Of a DNA stretch of 64,000 nt, positions 1 through 8,146 are shown piece by piece. The stretch spans positions 868,001 to 932,000 of the forward strand of contig JNIN01000001.1 in the NCBI GenBank assembly GCA_000702525.1. Direction: 5' to 3'. Both the position numbers and the translations under genes were made by a program. A model generated the notes under the pieces. The model ran no database searches and was not told where the DNA came from. It worked only from the letters and a program-made list of their open reading frames with translations. The DNA is from Lachnospiraceae bacterium AC2012. GTDB lineage: Bacteria; Bacillota; Clostridia; Lachnospirales; Lachnospiraceae. How positions within the stretch are numbered: the stretch's first letter is position 1; each line of letters opens with the position of its first letter.

Positions 1-59
1 TCTTCTGTTTTACCAATTGGAGAAGCAAATTTCTCCAAATCATCTTCGGAATACTTCAT
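1..59 (-). CDS. N-terminus of a possible CD-NTase-like nucleotidyltransferase (partial, runs off the left edge)
   Basis: An ATG at 59-57 opens a frame that stays open to the window edge (19 codons, beginning MKYSEDDLEKF and containing PIGKTE). It is preceded at 5-10 nt spacing by a purine-rich ribosome site (AGAAGGGGGG), which argues for a real gene. The N-terminal pattern (short acidic stretch, then Pro-x-x-x-Thr-Glu) resembles the start of SMODS/CD-NTase nucleotidyltransferases of defence operons. That resemblance rests on very few residues, so the function is a guess; the existence of a gene start is better supported. Confidence 0.4.
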   Translation of the reverse strand, partial: MKYSEDDLEKFASPIGKTE

Positions 60-146
60 GTAATTAATCCCCCTTCTATATCAAAAAGTCAAAAAAATAT
101 TGCTGTGTTTATAGTAAACCTTAAGCTGTCCATTAAAAACACCAGC

Positions 147-175
147 AAAGTTTCTTTTAAAGTTTCTTTTAAAGT
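147..175. repeat. 12-bp tandem repeat in the spacer after the methyltransferase gene
   Basis: The unit AAAGTTTCTTTT occurs twice in direct tandem (147-158 and 159-170) followed by a partial third copy. It lies in the 148-bp gap between the methyltransferase stop and the edge gene. It could be replication slippage in AT-rich DNA; no convincing terminator or promoter was seen in this gap. Confidence 0.6.
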
Positions 176-207
176 CATATTTATTACTTGAGCTTAATAA
201 TACTTAT

Positions 208-783
208 CTACATCTTACCAATAACATTAATCCATTGCTCAGCACGAAAAAGATTATCCTCACTTATCCACATTTTTTCGATACTAAAAGAAAAAGAGTC
301 AAAAAGTTCAACAAGAGATTTTTCATTCAAATCAAAATAAAGCTTTCCATTATCAATACGTTCCTTATGCCCATATTTCCATGATGCGTATATTACCCCT
401 TTATCTTTTAGCGATTTTTCTATTCTTGAAAAAACATCAAAGAGTTTATCTGAAGCCACATGTAATAATGAAGCACACGCCCATACTGCATCAAACTCAT
501 TGTTATAATCCAGTTCTGCAAAAGTAATATTGCGAACATCCCTGCCTATATATTTTTCAGCCAAACGGCACATTTCCTTCGAACCATCCACAGAAACAAC
601 ATCATATCCTTTTGATAGGAAATACCTAGAATCTCTCCCACTTCCACAGCCTAAGTCCAAAATCTTATCGCCAGGTTTTAAATACGCCTCAAACTGGTCA
701 TATAACTCCTGCATTGAAACATTAACTGTATTATTAAAGTATTCCTCTGCATTTTGGTTATAATATGTAATAGTCTCGTTCAT
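208..783 (-). CDS. Class I SAM-dependent methyltransferase (TehB/UbiE-like)
   Basis: The 191-residue protein has a standard Rossmann methyltransferase fold: motif I ILDLGCGSGR at residues 41-50 binds S-adenosylmethionine, an acidic loop VSVDGS follows at the end of strand 2, and FDAVWACASLLH corresponds to motif IV. It carries no DNA target-recognition domain, so a small-molecule or protein substrate is more likely than DNA. Its ATG directly abuts the stop of the upstream HNH gene, so the two are co-translated and it belongs to the tail of the dnd operon. Its role there is unknown; a SAM methyltransferase could modify a cofactor, a nucleotide or a phage product. It is not related in size or motifs to an adenine or cytosine DNA methylase. 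Confidence 0.85.
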   Translation of the reverse strand: MNETITYYNQNAEEYFNNTVNVSMQELYDQFEAYLKPGDKILDLGCGSGRDSRYFLSKGYDVVSVDGSKEMCRLAEKYIGRDVRNITFAELDYNNEFDAVWACASLLHVASDKLFDVFSRIEKSLKDKGVIYASWKYGHKERIDNGKLYFDLNEKSLVELFDSFSFSIEKMWISEDNLFRAEQWINVIGKM

Positions 784-1977
784 CTAAAGCACCCATTCTT
801 CATATTCTTGTAGTTTTGCTGAATCATATACAAGACTCAGATTCTCTTTCAAAATATTTCTGAACTGCTCTTTCGTATTTCCCGGAATATATAGTTTTTC
901 CGCAGCCCATATAGCATTCAAATGTTGATTTTCACATCTGTCAAAATAGTGCTTTAAAATAGCAGCCTGATCTTTATTATTATTGGCAAATATTAAACTG
1001 TATAAATAATAATTATATTCAACAAAATCCTTGATATATCTTCTCTCAGGCAGCTTATTATTCTTACTTGAATTTAATTTCTTTGACATTGGGGTAAGAT
1101 TCCATAACTCATCATTTGATACATATGACCTTGGAACAAAATGATCTAAATCAAACTCATCTATAGACAATTCGTTACCTGTATAGATTTCATATAATGG
1201 TTTCCCCGTAACATCTACAGTTGCAATCCATAATTCTCGTGCATTTTTTAAAGACTTTCTTTTTTCTTCAGTTTCTGGGGCAACTTTATACATAACCCCA
1301 GGTACACCCGGGTTACGATCCTGTATAAATAAAGCCTTATTAAACCTAAGCCATCCCATAATGACAGCATAGTTCTGAAGAATAAAATTTACCCATTCTT
1401 CATTAAGACGAATTCTTCTCATAAGTGGATTCTCTGCATCAGTAATATCATAAAAAAATTCATGATTTACCTTTGTAAATGCATTTAAGTAGGCAATAAA
1501 GCGGCCGTAGTTTTTTCTATCTATATAATCCTTTCCTTCTTTTTCAACAAAAGGCTTAATTAATCTATAAGGCACATAGTCGGTCAAATGTAATTTGTCT
1601 TCCATCAAATTATCTTGATACTTTTGAATAAGAAACAACAAGCGCTCTTTTGATGGTGTTTTATTTCCAATATCCTCCTTTGAACATTCATACAGAATTC
1701 TTATTGCATGTTCAAGAAAGTTTTCAGCATTTCCATTGACAGTATGCCCAATGCGAAGATGGTAATGTGTAACCATTCGCCAAGCCCCTACTATCATTTC
1801 ATCTATGACATCTTCAAAAGTAAATAACTGCTTATTCTGAGCAATTAACTTTAATATTGCCTCTAACCAAAAAAATTTATACCCTTGGTCATTATTACTC
1901 AGCAGATTCTCAAATTTCTTTACATCTAGCTTGTTCGAATATAAAATTGTGCTTAATTTACCTGAATCCACTTTCAT
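784..1977 (-). CDS. HNH endonuclease with large N-terminal helical domain
   Basis: The 397-residue protein has a clear HNH/beta-beta-alpha-metal nuclease core: DLDHF at residues 276-280 (metal-binding Asp and general-base His), NLTP at 293-296 and LNSSKNNKLP at 301-310 (the N-x-x-K-x-x-x-L pattern). The first 250 residues are mostly helical with no recognised motif and may sense a DNA modification. It starts 8 nt after the dndA stop behind a GGGGG ribosome site and abuts the methyltransferase gene, so it is part of the dnd operon. HNH proteins such as ScoMcrA (with an SBD domain) cut phosphorothioated DNA; an SBD was not recognised here, so whether this enzyme cuts modified, unmodified or phage DNA is open. 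Confidence 0.8.
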   Translation of the reverse strand: MKVDSGKLSTILYSNKLDVKKFENLLSNNDQGYKFFWLEAILKLIAQNKQLFTFEDVIDEMIVGAWRMVTHYHLRIGHTVNGNAENFLEHAIRILYECSKEDIGNKTPSKERLLFLIQKYQDNLMEDKLHLTDYVPYRLIKPFVEKEGKDYIDRKNYGRFIAYLNAFTKVNHEFFYDITDAENPLMRRIRLNEEWVNFILQNYAVIMGWLRFNKALFIQDRNPGVPGVMYKVAPETEEKRKSLKNARELWIATVDVTGKPLYEIYTGNELSIDEFDLDHFVPRSYVSNDELWNLTPMSKKLNSSKNNKLPERRYIKDFVEYNYYLYSLIFANNNKDQAAILKHYFDRCENQHLNAIWAAEKLYIPGNTKEQFRNILKENLSLVYDSAKLQEYEEWVL

Positions 1978-1985
1978 CCCCCGCT

Positions 1986-3137
1986 TTACAAACTGAACTG
2001 CTTTGCTACATCTAGAAGTCCTCTTATTCCTTCGATAGCTTCATCTTTATTTGTTCCTGCTCCCCAGCTTATTCGTAATGAACTTTCAATGGTATCATTA
2101 TCAAGTCCCATAGCTACTAAAACATAACTTGGAGAATAACTTTTTGATGTACAAGCCGAACCATTAGAAACTCCACAAAACTGCTTTGTTGATATCATCA
2201 ATGCTTCGGAAGATACTCCTTTTAATGAAACATTAATTGTTGTATCAACGCAGTACTCCGGATCACCATTAATAGAATACTCTACTCCTGAAGCATCCAA
2301 TTCTTGAAGCACAGATTTTTTTATATCAATAGCCTTTTTAGCATTTTCTTTGTATTCAGCACTTGCAATTTCACATGCCTTGCCACATCCGGCAACTAAA
2401 GCAACCGGAATTGTGCCAGGTCGTATTCCGTGTTCTTGCTGACCACCATACATGATATTTTTTACTGGCGGTAACTTGTATCGATTCTTTTTCAATACAA
2501 GTACACCTACCCCTTGAGGCCCCATCAATTTATGTGCACTGAATGAAAGCATATTATATTTAATGCCTCGAATTTCATCGACAAGCTTTCCGCAACTCTG
2601 CGTAGCATCAACGTGAAACAATACATCTTTTTGATTAAGTGCATCACCTATTTCTTTAACAGGTTGGATTATTCCTGTTTCATTATTTACATGCATAACA
2701 CTAACCAAAAGCGTATCTTCTCTCACCTTATCTAAGACATCCGAAGCATTTACTCTTCCGCTAATCCCTGGCTTTATAAACTCAACTTCAAATCCATTTT
2801 CAGATAAATGCTTTACTGTCTCAAGAACAGCTTTATGCTCAATCGCTGTTGTAATAATATGCATCTTTCCATTTTTTTTGCCATAATCCACTAAGCCTCT
2901 TATCGCTATATTATTGCTTTCTGTGGCACCACTAGTAAAAAAAACTTCGTCTGATGAAATTCCTAAAAGTGTTGCAACCTGCTTTCTGGCATCCTCTACC
3001 ACAGATCTCGCTTTTTCACCAAACCCATGTGTTCTACTATCTGCATTTCCAATTGAATTCTTGTAAACATCCACCATACAATCTAAAACTCGTAAATCAA
3101 TTGGAGCAGAAGCATTATAATCTAAGTATGTACTCAT
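1986..3137 (-). CDS. dndA: Cysteine desulfurase DndA (IscS/NifS family)
   Basis: This 383-residue pyridoxal-phosphate enzyme takes sulfur from L-cysteine as an enzyme persulfide and is the sulfur donor for DNA phosphorothioation. Visible motifs are the Schiff-base lysine in SFSAHKLMGPQG (K203), the cofactor-binding TSGATESNN near residue 68 and the catalytic cysteine in SNGSACTS (C329). Length is normal for the family. Its ATG overlaps the dndE stop (ATGA), so it is co-transcribed and translationally coupled to dndE. In many dnd clusters dndA is upstream or divergent, or a housekeeping IscS substitutes; here it sits at the downstream end of dndBCDE. Only the context separates it from a general IscS. 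Confidence 0.9.
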   Translation of the reverse strand: MSTYLDYNASAPIDLRVLDCMVDVYKNSIGNADSRTHGFGEKARSVVEDARKQVATLLGISSDEVFFTSGATESNNIAIRGLVDYGKKNGKMHIITTAIEHKAVLETVKHLSENGFEVEFIKPGISGRVNASDVLDKVREDTLLVSVMHVNNETGIIQPVKEIGDALNQKDVLFHVDATQSCGKLVDEIRGIKYNMLSFSAHKLMGPQGVGVLVLKKNRYKLPPVKNIMYGGQQEHGIRPGTIPVALVAGCGKACEIASAEYKENAKKAIDIKKSVLQELDASGVEYSINGDPEYCVDTTINVSLKGVSSEALMISTKQFCGVSNGSACTSKSYSPSYVLVAMGLDNDTIESSLRISWGAGTNKDEAIEGIRGLLDVAKQFSL

Positions 3138-3523
3138 GCTCTTTTCTCCTTCACTGCTAGTTTTATCAAATCATCAAATTCCTTTATAAAACCAGTTCCA
3201 CACAAATGAGCAATTCCACGTTCTAAGTTCAATCTAAAATACTTTATTACCGTTTCGTTATCTGTAGGCAACTTCATCTGTTGACACCATGCTTTTACTA
3301 ATGCTTCGTACAATTCATAATAATCGCCGCCAAAAGTTAACCATGACATCTCCAAATTGCTATCTGCAGCAATTTGAATATCCGTAGGTATTGTTTTTTC
3401 ACTAAGAGAATAGCAAAGTGCCCATCTGCACAATACATTCCAATTCTTAATTCCTGTTTTACCCTTTAATCTAGACAACTGATCTTTTGCCTGCTGAGAA
3501 ACCCTAACCTGCTTTATAATCAT
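3134..3523 (-). CDS. dndE: DNA sulfur modification protein DndE
   Basis: The 129-residue basic protein starts with a positively charged segment (IIKQVRVSQQAKDQLSRLK) typical of DndE, which forms tetramers that bind nicked double-stranded DNA and is needed for insertion of sulfur into the backbone. Length matches DndE (about 110-130 residues). It begins 2 nt after the dndD stop and overlaps dndA by 4 bp. Assignment rests on the basic N-terminus, the size and the position after dndD; the sequence itself has no catalytic motif. Confidence 0.88.
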   Translation of the reverse strand: MIIKQVRVSQQAKDQLSRLKGKTGIKNWNVLCRWALCYSLSEKTIPTDIQIAADSNLEMSWLTFGGDYYELYEALVKAWCQQMKLPTDNETVIKYFRLNLERGIAHLCGTGFIKEFDDLIKLAVKEKRA

Positions 3524-3525
3524 AA

Positions 3526-5472
3526 TTACGCTCCAATCAAGTAGCCCCGTTCAATAGAGGTACTTTTTGTTTTTTCATCGTACTTAAGTGTAAATTCGTC
3601 TCCGACATTATCTTTCATTAAACCATAATATGTACTATCAATTTCCGAATCAGTTGAGAGGATGATTGTCTGTTCTCCCGCATTTGGAAAATACGTATTA
3701 ATTAATGCTATTCTATGCAACGAGTCCAACCTTGATAGCGGAGTATCAATAATTACAGGAAGCTTTTTCTTTGAACATATTGCCAACGCCCAAAGAATAG
3801 ATATTACCATCAACTGTTGCTCACCAGCTGATAAAGAATCTTGAGTAACTTCCTTTCCTTCTTCCGACAAATACTTGATTGCTAAAGTATCTGACTCCAT
3901 CACAATCTTATTAATTAAATTCTTCTTGTTAGCTAGCTTTTTATAACAAGATGTAATTGTTTCAGCCAGAATATCCGTTTTTCTCTTCTGCAATTCAACC
4001 TGATACCTATCCAAAATACTAAGTGCTATATTCGAATACTTGATAGTACGCTCTGCACTATCTCGGGATTCTGCTGTTGCAAGATAGGCTTCAACATATT
4101 TATTAAATTCAGATGTAGTAGCCATTACTTTAGAATTTGCTGCAGTTCTTTTTTGTTCTAAAGAGGACATTTTCACTTGATCTTTAATCAGCTTTTCCTC
4201 AGCTTTTTTTATTTTCTTGTATACTTCCTGAAGTTCCTTCTCGTTGATATCCAACGAAAGATAACTATCCAATTCTCCTATTTGCTTTTGTTTCTTCTTT
4301 TTCTCAGCTAATATTCTTTTAGCCTCTACTTTTGAAGAATCTAAAAGACCCTCTACTAAATTGTTTGCCTGGAATAATGCCTGATCTGACAAACTATAAA
4401 CGGGATCTTCTTGCATATTTTGCTGACGATTTTTTACATATTCAATGAAATCAAAACTAGCCTTTGTATCACCCTGATATTCATTAACAAATTCATCTAA
4501 AATATCATCTAACTGCAATACTGCCTCACGCATAATCGTTTCATTATGCTCATCTGTAGCTTGTAGTTTTATGTTCCTTAATAAATCAGATACCAAAACC
4601 AGTGGTAACTCATTACTTGCAATTTCTCTCAAAAGATTTTCTTCAGACAACAATTCTGACTTTAATGCTGCTCGTCTCTGCATAGTTTCTTGCTTCTTTT
4701 CTACAGCATCTCCACCTTTTGCGTTGTACAACTGATGTAATGATTCAAGCTTGTCGTTATCCTCAACTAAAACCTGAGAAAGCTTTTCTAATTCAACATC
4801 AATCTCCTCTAACTCAGCAACTGCTTGGTCTTTTTGATCTCGAAGTTTTTGAACCATTTCAGAAGATTTATCATTTATATCTTCCTTATTTATTTTCTTT
4901 ATGTTTCTTAAAATATCATTTCCCAAAACATCCAACACAGTTATACCAAGCATAGATCTAATAGCATTTTTCAGCTGATTATTAGAACTATCTACTGCCA
5001 TTTCTGCAATCTTTTCTCCATCAAAGAAGAAGAAACTTGATAGCGCACTTGGTAAAATATTCTCAACAAACATAGGCCAATTTTGTGTTAAGAATTCATT
5101 TGCAACACCATCTTTATAAACAAAGATGCTTTCCTCTGTCTTCTTATCAATACTATTCCAGGCTCTTTTCACCATATAGTTTTCTTTCAAGCCATTATTA
5201 ATTTCAAATTCTAATTCTACAACACACTTTTTATCTTCTGCATTCTTATTAACAAAAGACTTAAGATACTGCGCGTAAGATCTTTTTTTACTCTCTGTAT
5301 ATGCGACAGAGTTAGAGCCATATAATGCAAGAAGAACCGCCTCCAAAAAAGTAGTCTTTCCTCGACCATTCATTCCACCAACTAAAACAATTGGCTTATT
5401 GTTGGTAAACAAAAATTCATTATCCCCTGCATATACTCCAAAGTTATGCAATCGTAATCTCTTAATAATCAT
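3526..5472 (-). CDS. dndD: DNA sulfur modification ATPase DndD (SMC/Rad50-like)
   Basis: This 648-residue protein has the bipartite ATPase layout of SMC/Rad50 proteins: Walker A GGMNGRGKTT at residues 32-41, a long central coiled-coil region with two antiparallel arms, then the ABC signature LSAGEQQLM and Walker B LPVIIDTPLSRLD near residue 590. DndD uses ATP, probably to alter DNA structure or nick it, as part of the DndCDE complex that swaps a non-bridging phosphate oxygen for sulfur. Size is standard (about 650-670). It starts just after dndC and is followed by dndE with 2 nt between. Confidence 0.93.
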   Translation of the reverse strand: MIIKRLRLHNFGVYAGDNEFLFTNNKPIVLVGGMNGRGKTTFLEAVLLALYGSNSVAYTESKKRSYAQYLKSFVNKNAEDKKCVVELEFEINNGLKENYMVKRAWNSIDKKTEESIFVYKDGVANEFLTQNWPMFVENILPSALSSFFFFDGEKIAEMAVDSSNNQLKNAIRSMLGITVLDVLGNDILRNIKKINKEDINDKSSEMVQKLRDQKDQAVAELEEIDVELEKLSQVLVEDNDKLESLHQLYNAKGGDAVEKKQETMQRRAALKSELLSEENLLREIASNELPLVLVSDLLRNIKLQATDEHNETIMREAVLQLDDILDEFVNEYQGDTKASFDFIEYVKNRQQNMQEDPVYSLSDQALFQANNLVEGLLDSSKVEAKRILAEKKKKQKQIGELDSYLSLDINEKELQEVYKKIKKAEEKLIKDQVKMSSLEQKRTAANSKVMATTSEFNKYVEAYLATAESRDSAERTIKYSNIALSILDRYQVELQKRKTDILAETITSCYKKLANKKNLINKIVMESDTLAIKYLSEEGKEVTQDSLSAGEQQLMVISILWALAICSKKKLPVIIDTPLSRLDSLHRIALINTYFPNAGEQTIILSTDSEIDSTYYGLMKDNVGDEFTLKYDEKTKSTSIERGYLIGA

Positions 5473-5475
5473 TGA

Positions 5476-6975
5476 TTATTCATCCTCGTTATCTTCAAAT
5501 TCTGTTTCAAGCGGTTGATAATCCAAAAACTTTTCATTGTATTTACCGCCATTTTCTTTTTTTCGTACCATCATATTCGAGTAGTACTCTGTTGCATCAG
5601 TTTCATCCTTATAGAAAGTTTTCGCCAAAGTTTTATTAATATCATCCAGAATGTTTTTTCTTTGATTCACGTCAGAAGCTTTATTCTCCACATCAATCAG
5701 TGTGTACATCATTTCAAAAGCTAATTCCTCTTCCGGGTACATTTCACTACAAACTTTCTTAAGAATATCCCATTCTTCTGACTCGAAATTCTCATTGTGA
5801 AGCCAAGTAGGATCTATAAAAGCTTTTCCTAGAACTTTTTCATAAATTCTTGGCAATGCATCATCAAACTCATGTTTATCATTTACCCAAATTCTTCTAA
5901 TAGCCTGCAATTCTTCTAATCGAATTAATTCAAGACTTCTGAACTCTTCAGGTCCATTTTCATTTATCTCTTTTTGAATAGAAAGAAGTCTTTCTAACCA
6001 TTGCTCTCTTACTTCTTTCTTATATGGACCATGAAACAACTTTCCATAGTTTCCTTGAAGGTTTCCCTTCATTCGTCTGAAACTTCTACGTTCTCTATCG
6101 CCCTCTTCATTACCAAATTCATTCCTAAATTCTAGAAGCGAACTCATCCATTCCTTCTCTTGATCATTAGCAATCATAGCTTCCATAGATTTATCTTTTT
6201 CGACCATTGTACAAACCCAACATCCAAATCGACTCTTACCACATGATTGCGTTGACTTATCAACCTGTAATGGACATTCGTTATCAGCCGTAGCGCCTCT
6301 ATACATAGTTAAAAGATCCTTATTGGAATAATTCCACGGATTCTTATACTGCATTAAGAACGCCCATACATCATCATCTGTCCAATCTTCCATAGGTGAA
6401 AAAACAAGTTCATTTGCTAAAGTAGGATTAGGACTAAGGAGTTCTCGAACCCTTTTCTTTTCGAGATTAGTCATAGTTCTATTTCTCCTCGAACTCTCCT
6501 GCTTTCGTGTACCCAAAACCAATATTATTTCGCCATGCTCAGCTATTTTATTTTTTATAAAATTATTTACTGGCTGAATTTTTAATCTATCAGTACACCA
6601 TCTATACTTCATTCTAGGAAATGGATACCCACGTCCAATTAAATTCACCCAAAAGGTGTTATTATAATCTGGTGTTAGCCTTTCTGGTATAATCGGCAAA
6701 TCGATCTTCTCTGCTTCAATTCTCATTGATTCCAAAGATTTTTCAACCCATTTAGAAACAACTGGAGACTCTACCAATGTATCTGTATTCATTATATGTA
6801 TAGGCTTTTTTCTATCCTTTTTAGGTAATTTCTCCAGCGCCATCCATACTAATTGAACAGCTGCTGTACTATCCTTTCCTCCTGAATATCCAACCATCCA
6901 TGGAATATCGTCCGCCAAATATAAATTCTGGATGGTAACAATTAGTCCATCTATCAATTCCTTTGTAATAGCCAT
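5476..6975 (-). CDS. dndC: Phosphorothioation sulfurtransferase DndC (PAPS reductase-like)
   Basis: The protein (499 residues from the ATG at 6975) has the PP-loop SGGKDS at residues 31-36, which binds ATP or adenylate, and a cysteine cluster C234, C245, C252, C255 in the pattern SCGKSRFGCWVC, the Fe-S cluster-binding region diagnostic of DndC. It activates the DNA phosphate and transfers sulfur received from DndA. A TTG two codons upstream also opens the frame, but the ATG has the better spacing from the GAGG ribosome site. It lies 10 nt after dndB. All visible catalytic residues are intact. Confidence 0.95.
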   Translation of the reverse strand: MAITKELIDGLIVTIQNLYLADDIPWMVGYSGGKDSTAAVQLVWMALEKLPKKDRKKPIHIMNTDTLVESPVVSKWVEKSLESMRIEAEKIDLPIIPERLTPDYNNTFWVNLIGRGYPFPRMKYRWCTDRLKIQPVNNFIKNKIAEHGEIILVLGTRKQESSRRNRTMTNLEKKRVRELLSPNPTLANELVFSPMEDWTDDDVWAFLMQYKNPWNYSNKDLLTMYRGATADNECPLQVDKSTQSCGKSRFGCWVCTMVEKDKSMEAMIANDQEKEWMSSLLEFRNEFGNEEGDRERRSFRRMKGNLQGNYGKLFHGPYKKEVREQWLERLLSIQKEINENGPEEFRSLELIRLEELQAIRRIWVNDKHEFDDALPRIYEKVLGKAFIDPTWLHNENFESEEWDILKKVCSEMYPEEELAFEMMYTLIDVENKASDVNQRKNILDDINKTLAKTFYKDETDATEYYSNMMVRKKENGGKYNEKFLDYQPLETEFEDNEDE

Positions 6976-6985
6976 TTTCAATCCT

Positions 6986-8056
6986 CTAATCTTTTATTGT
7001 TTTCTTCAATGCTTCTTCAGCATTTAATTCCTCAGCACTTAATGCGATTCCAAGCTCTTTTTTTATTACATTGGAAATCAATAATGCTGCCTTTTTGCTA
7101 GTAATAATCCGTCCATTCTTTCCAACGGCTCTCATATACCATTGCTTAGCACTTCTACTCCAATTGATTCTTTCAAGCCCCTGTAATCCATCTTTCATTT
7201 CGCTCTGATGTGAAACATAATAATTTCCTATACGCCCAAGAGCCTGTATAACAATGCTTTGTGTAGCAATATAACTCTCGCGCAAGTCAACTTTTGTAAT
7301 TTCTCTATGTTGAAGTTCCTGCCACTGAGCCATATGTTCAACAACATTATTCCAATAGTCCAATAAGAACTTTTCTGTATCTTTTTTTATAGTTCTTCCT
7401 ACTATAGTTTTATTAGCTGTATAAAATGTGTTAAGTGTAAACAAGCTTGAAGAATACTTACCTAAAATATCTTTTTCTTTATCTGTGTAGGTATTTAAAA
7501 ATTCATTATTCCAAATCACATTTCTCGTTATAACAGCCATTTCATCCCTTGAATCATATAACTCAGAAATAGAATTCGATGTCTTTACAGCATTTTTATT
7601 TAAATCAGTAAAGATCTGCTGACTTCTTTCAAGTCCATTATCTGCATAAAAAACTATTGAAATTGTCTCATTTTCTAGTGACTTGTCTTCTTTTAATGCA
7701 GCCATAATTGCCGACTTTCTATGCTGACCATCATTTATAAGAAAATGCGCATCCATCGATACTTCTAATATTCCAGTATCATCGTTAGTCTTATTATTCT
7801 TAAACACAAACTCGCCGTCTATAGATGCAGCAAGCGCGGAGAAAACATAATTTTCGCGATTGTCTAAAATATACTTACTTATTACAGGTATTCTGCTCTC
7901 ATTTAGTCTACGCTGTGCTCTATACTCAGGTGGGATATACTCTTCCTCATCTGTTGAAAACAATTTTGACAGCATCTTCAACGGAACCATCGCAATATAA
8001 TACTCTGAACCAGCTTGAATTCCTCTAACTACCGGAAATCTATATACGTAATCCAT
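6986..8056 (-). CDS. dndB: DndB, DGQHR-domain regulator of phosphorothioation
   Basis: This 356-residue protein carries the family-defining motif DGQHR at residues 109-113 inside LINDGQHRKSAI, of the ParB/sulfiredoxin-like DGQHR fold. In studied dnd systems DndB is a repressor of its own operon and tunes modification frequency. It is the first dnd gene here, preceded by a GGAGGG ribosome site 5 nt from the ATG and, directly upstream, by a set of palindromic boxes (8075-8115) that are obvious candidates for its binding site. A related DGQHR protein (DpdB) belongs to the deazaguanine system, which is relevant because the upstream genes are of Dpd type; synteny with dndCDE favours DndB. Confidence 0.88.
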   Translation of the reverse strand: MDYVYRFPVVRGIQAGSEYYIAMVPLKMLSKLFSTDEEEYIPPEYRAQRRLNESRIPVISKYILDNRENYVFSALAASIDGEFVFKNNKTNDDTGILEVSMDAHFLINDGQHRKSAIMAALKEDKSLENETISIVFYADNGLERSQQIFTDLNKNAVKTSNSISELYDSRDEMAVITRNVIWNNEFLNTYTDKEKDILGKYSSSLFTLNTFYTANKTIVGRTIKKDTEKFLLDYWNNVVEHMAQWQELQHREITKVDLRESYIATQSIVIQALGRIGNYYVSHQSEMKDGLQGLERINWSRSAKQWYMRAVGKNGRIITSKKAALLISNVIKKELGIALSAEELNAEEALKKTIKD

Positions 8057-8117
8057 ATTCCCTCCAAAAACAAAAAGGATATACTTAAGTACCTACTTAA
8101 GTATATCCTTGAGTATA
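8057..8117 (-). promoter_or_regulatory. Palindromic operator and terminator-like hairpin upstream of dndB
   Basis: A perfect inverted repeat has 17-nt arms at 8075-8091 and 8094-8110 with a 2-nt centre. Inside it the self-complementary box TACTTAAGTA occurs at 8082-8091 and 8094-8103, exactly 12 bp apart, and a third copy with 8 of 10 matches follows at 8106-8115. On the minus strand the stem is followed by TTTTTGTTTTT and then the dndB ribosome site, so it also has the form of an intrinsic terminator or attenuator between the helicase operon and dnd. The repeated same-face half sites favour a protein-binding role, with DndB the first candidate. Confidence 0.7.
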
Positions 8118-8146
8118 TGATGTGTCAATTTATTTCTCTAGTTTTT

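Noticed and set aside
147-175. Short tandem repeats near the left edge considered as part of a CRISPR array
   Set aside because: The 12-bp unit is repeated without spacers and only 2.4 times. No CRISPR array or cas gene was seen anywhere in the window.
3134-8056. Possibility that this is an SspBCD single-strand phosphorothioation system
   Set aside because: DndD-type SMC ATPase, DndE and DGQHR DndB are present with DndC carrying the dnd-type cysteine spacing; no SspB-like nickase was seen.
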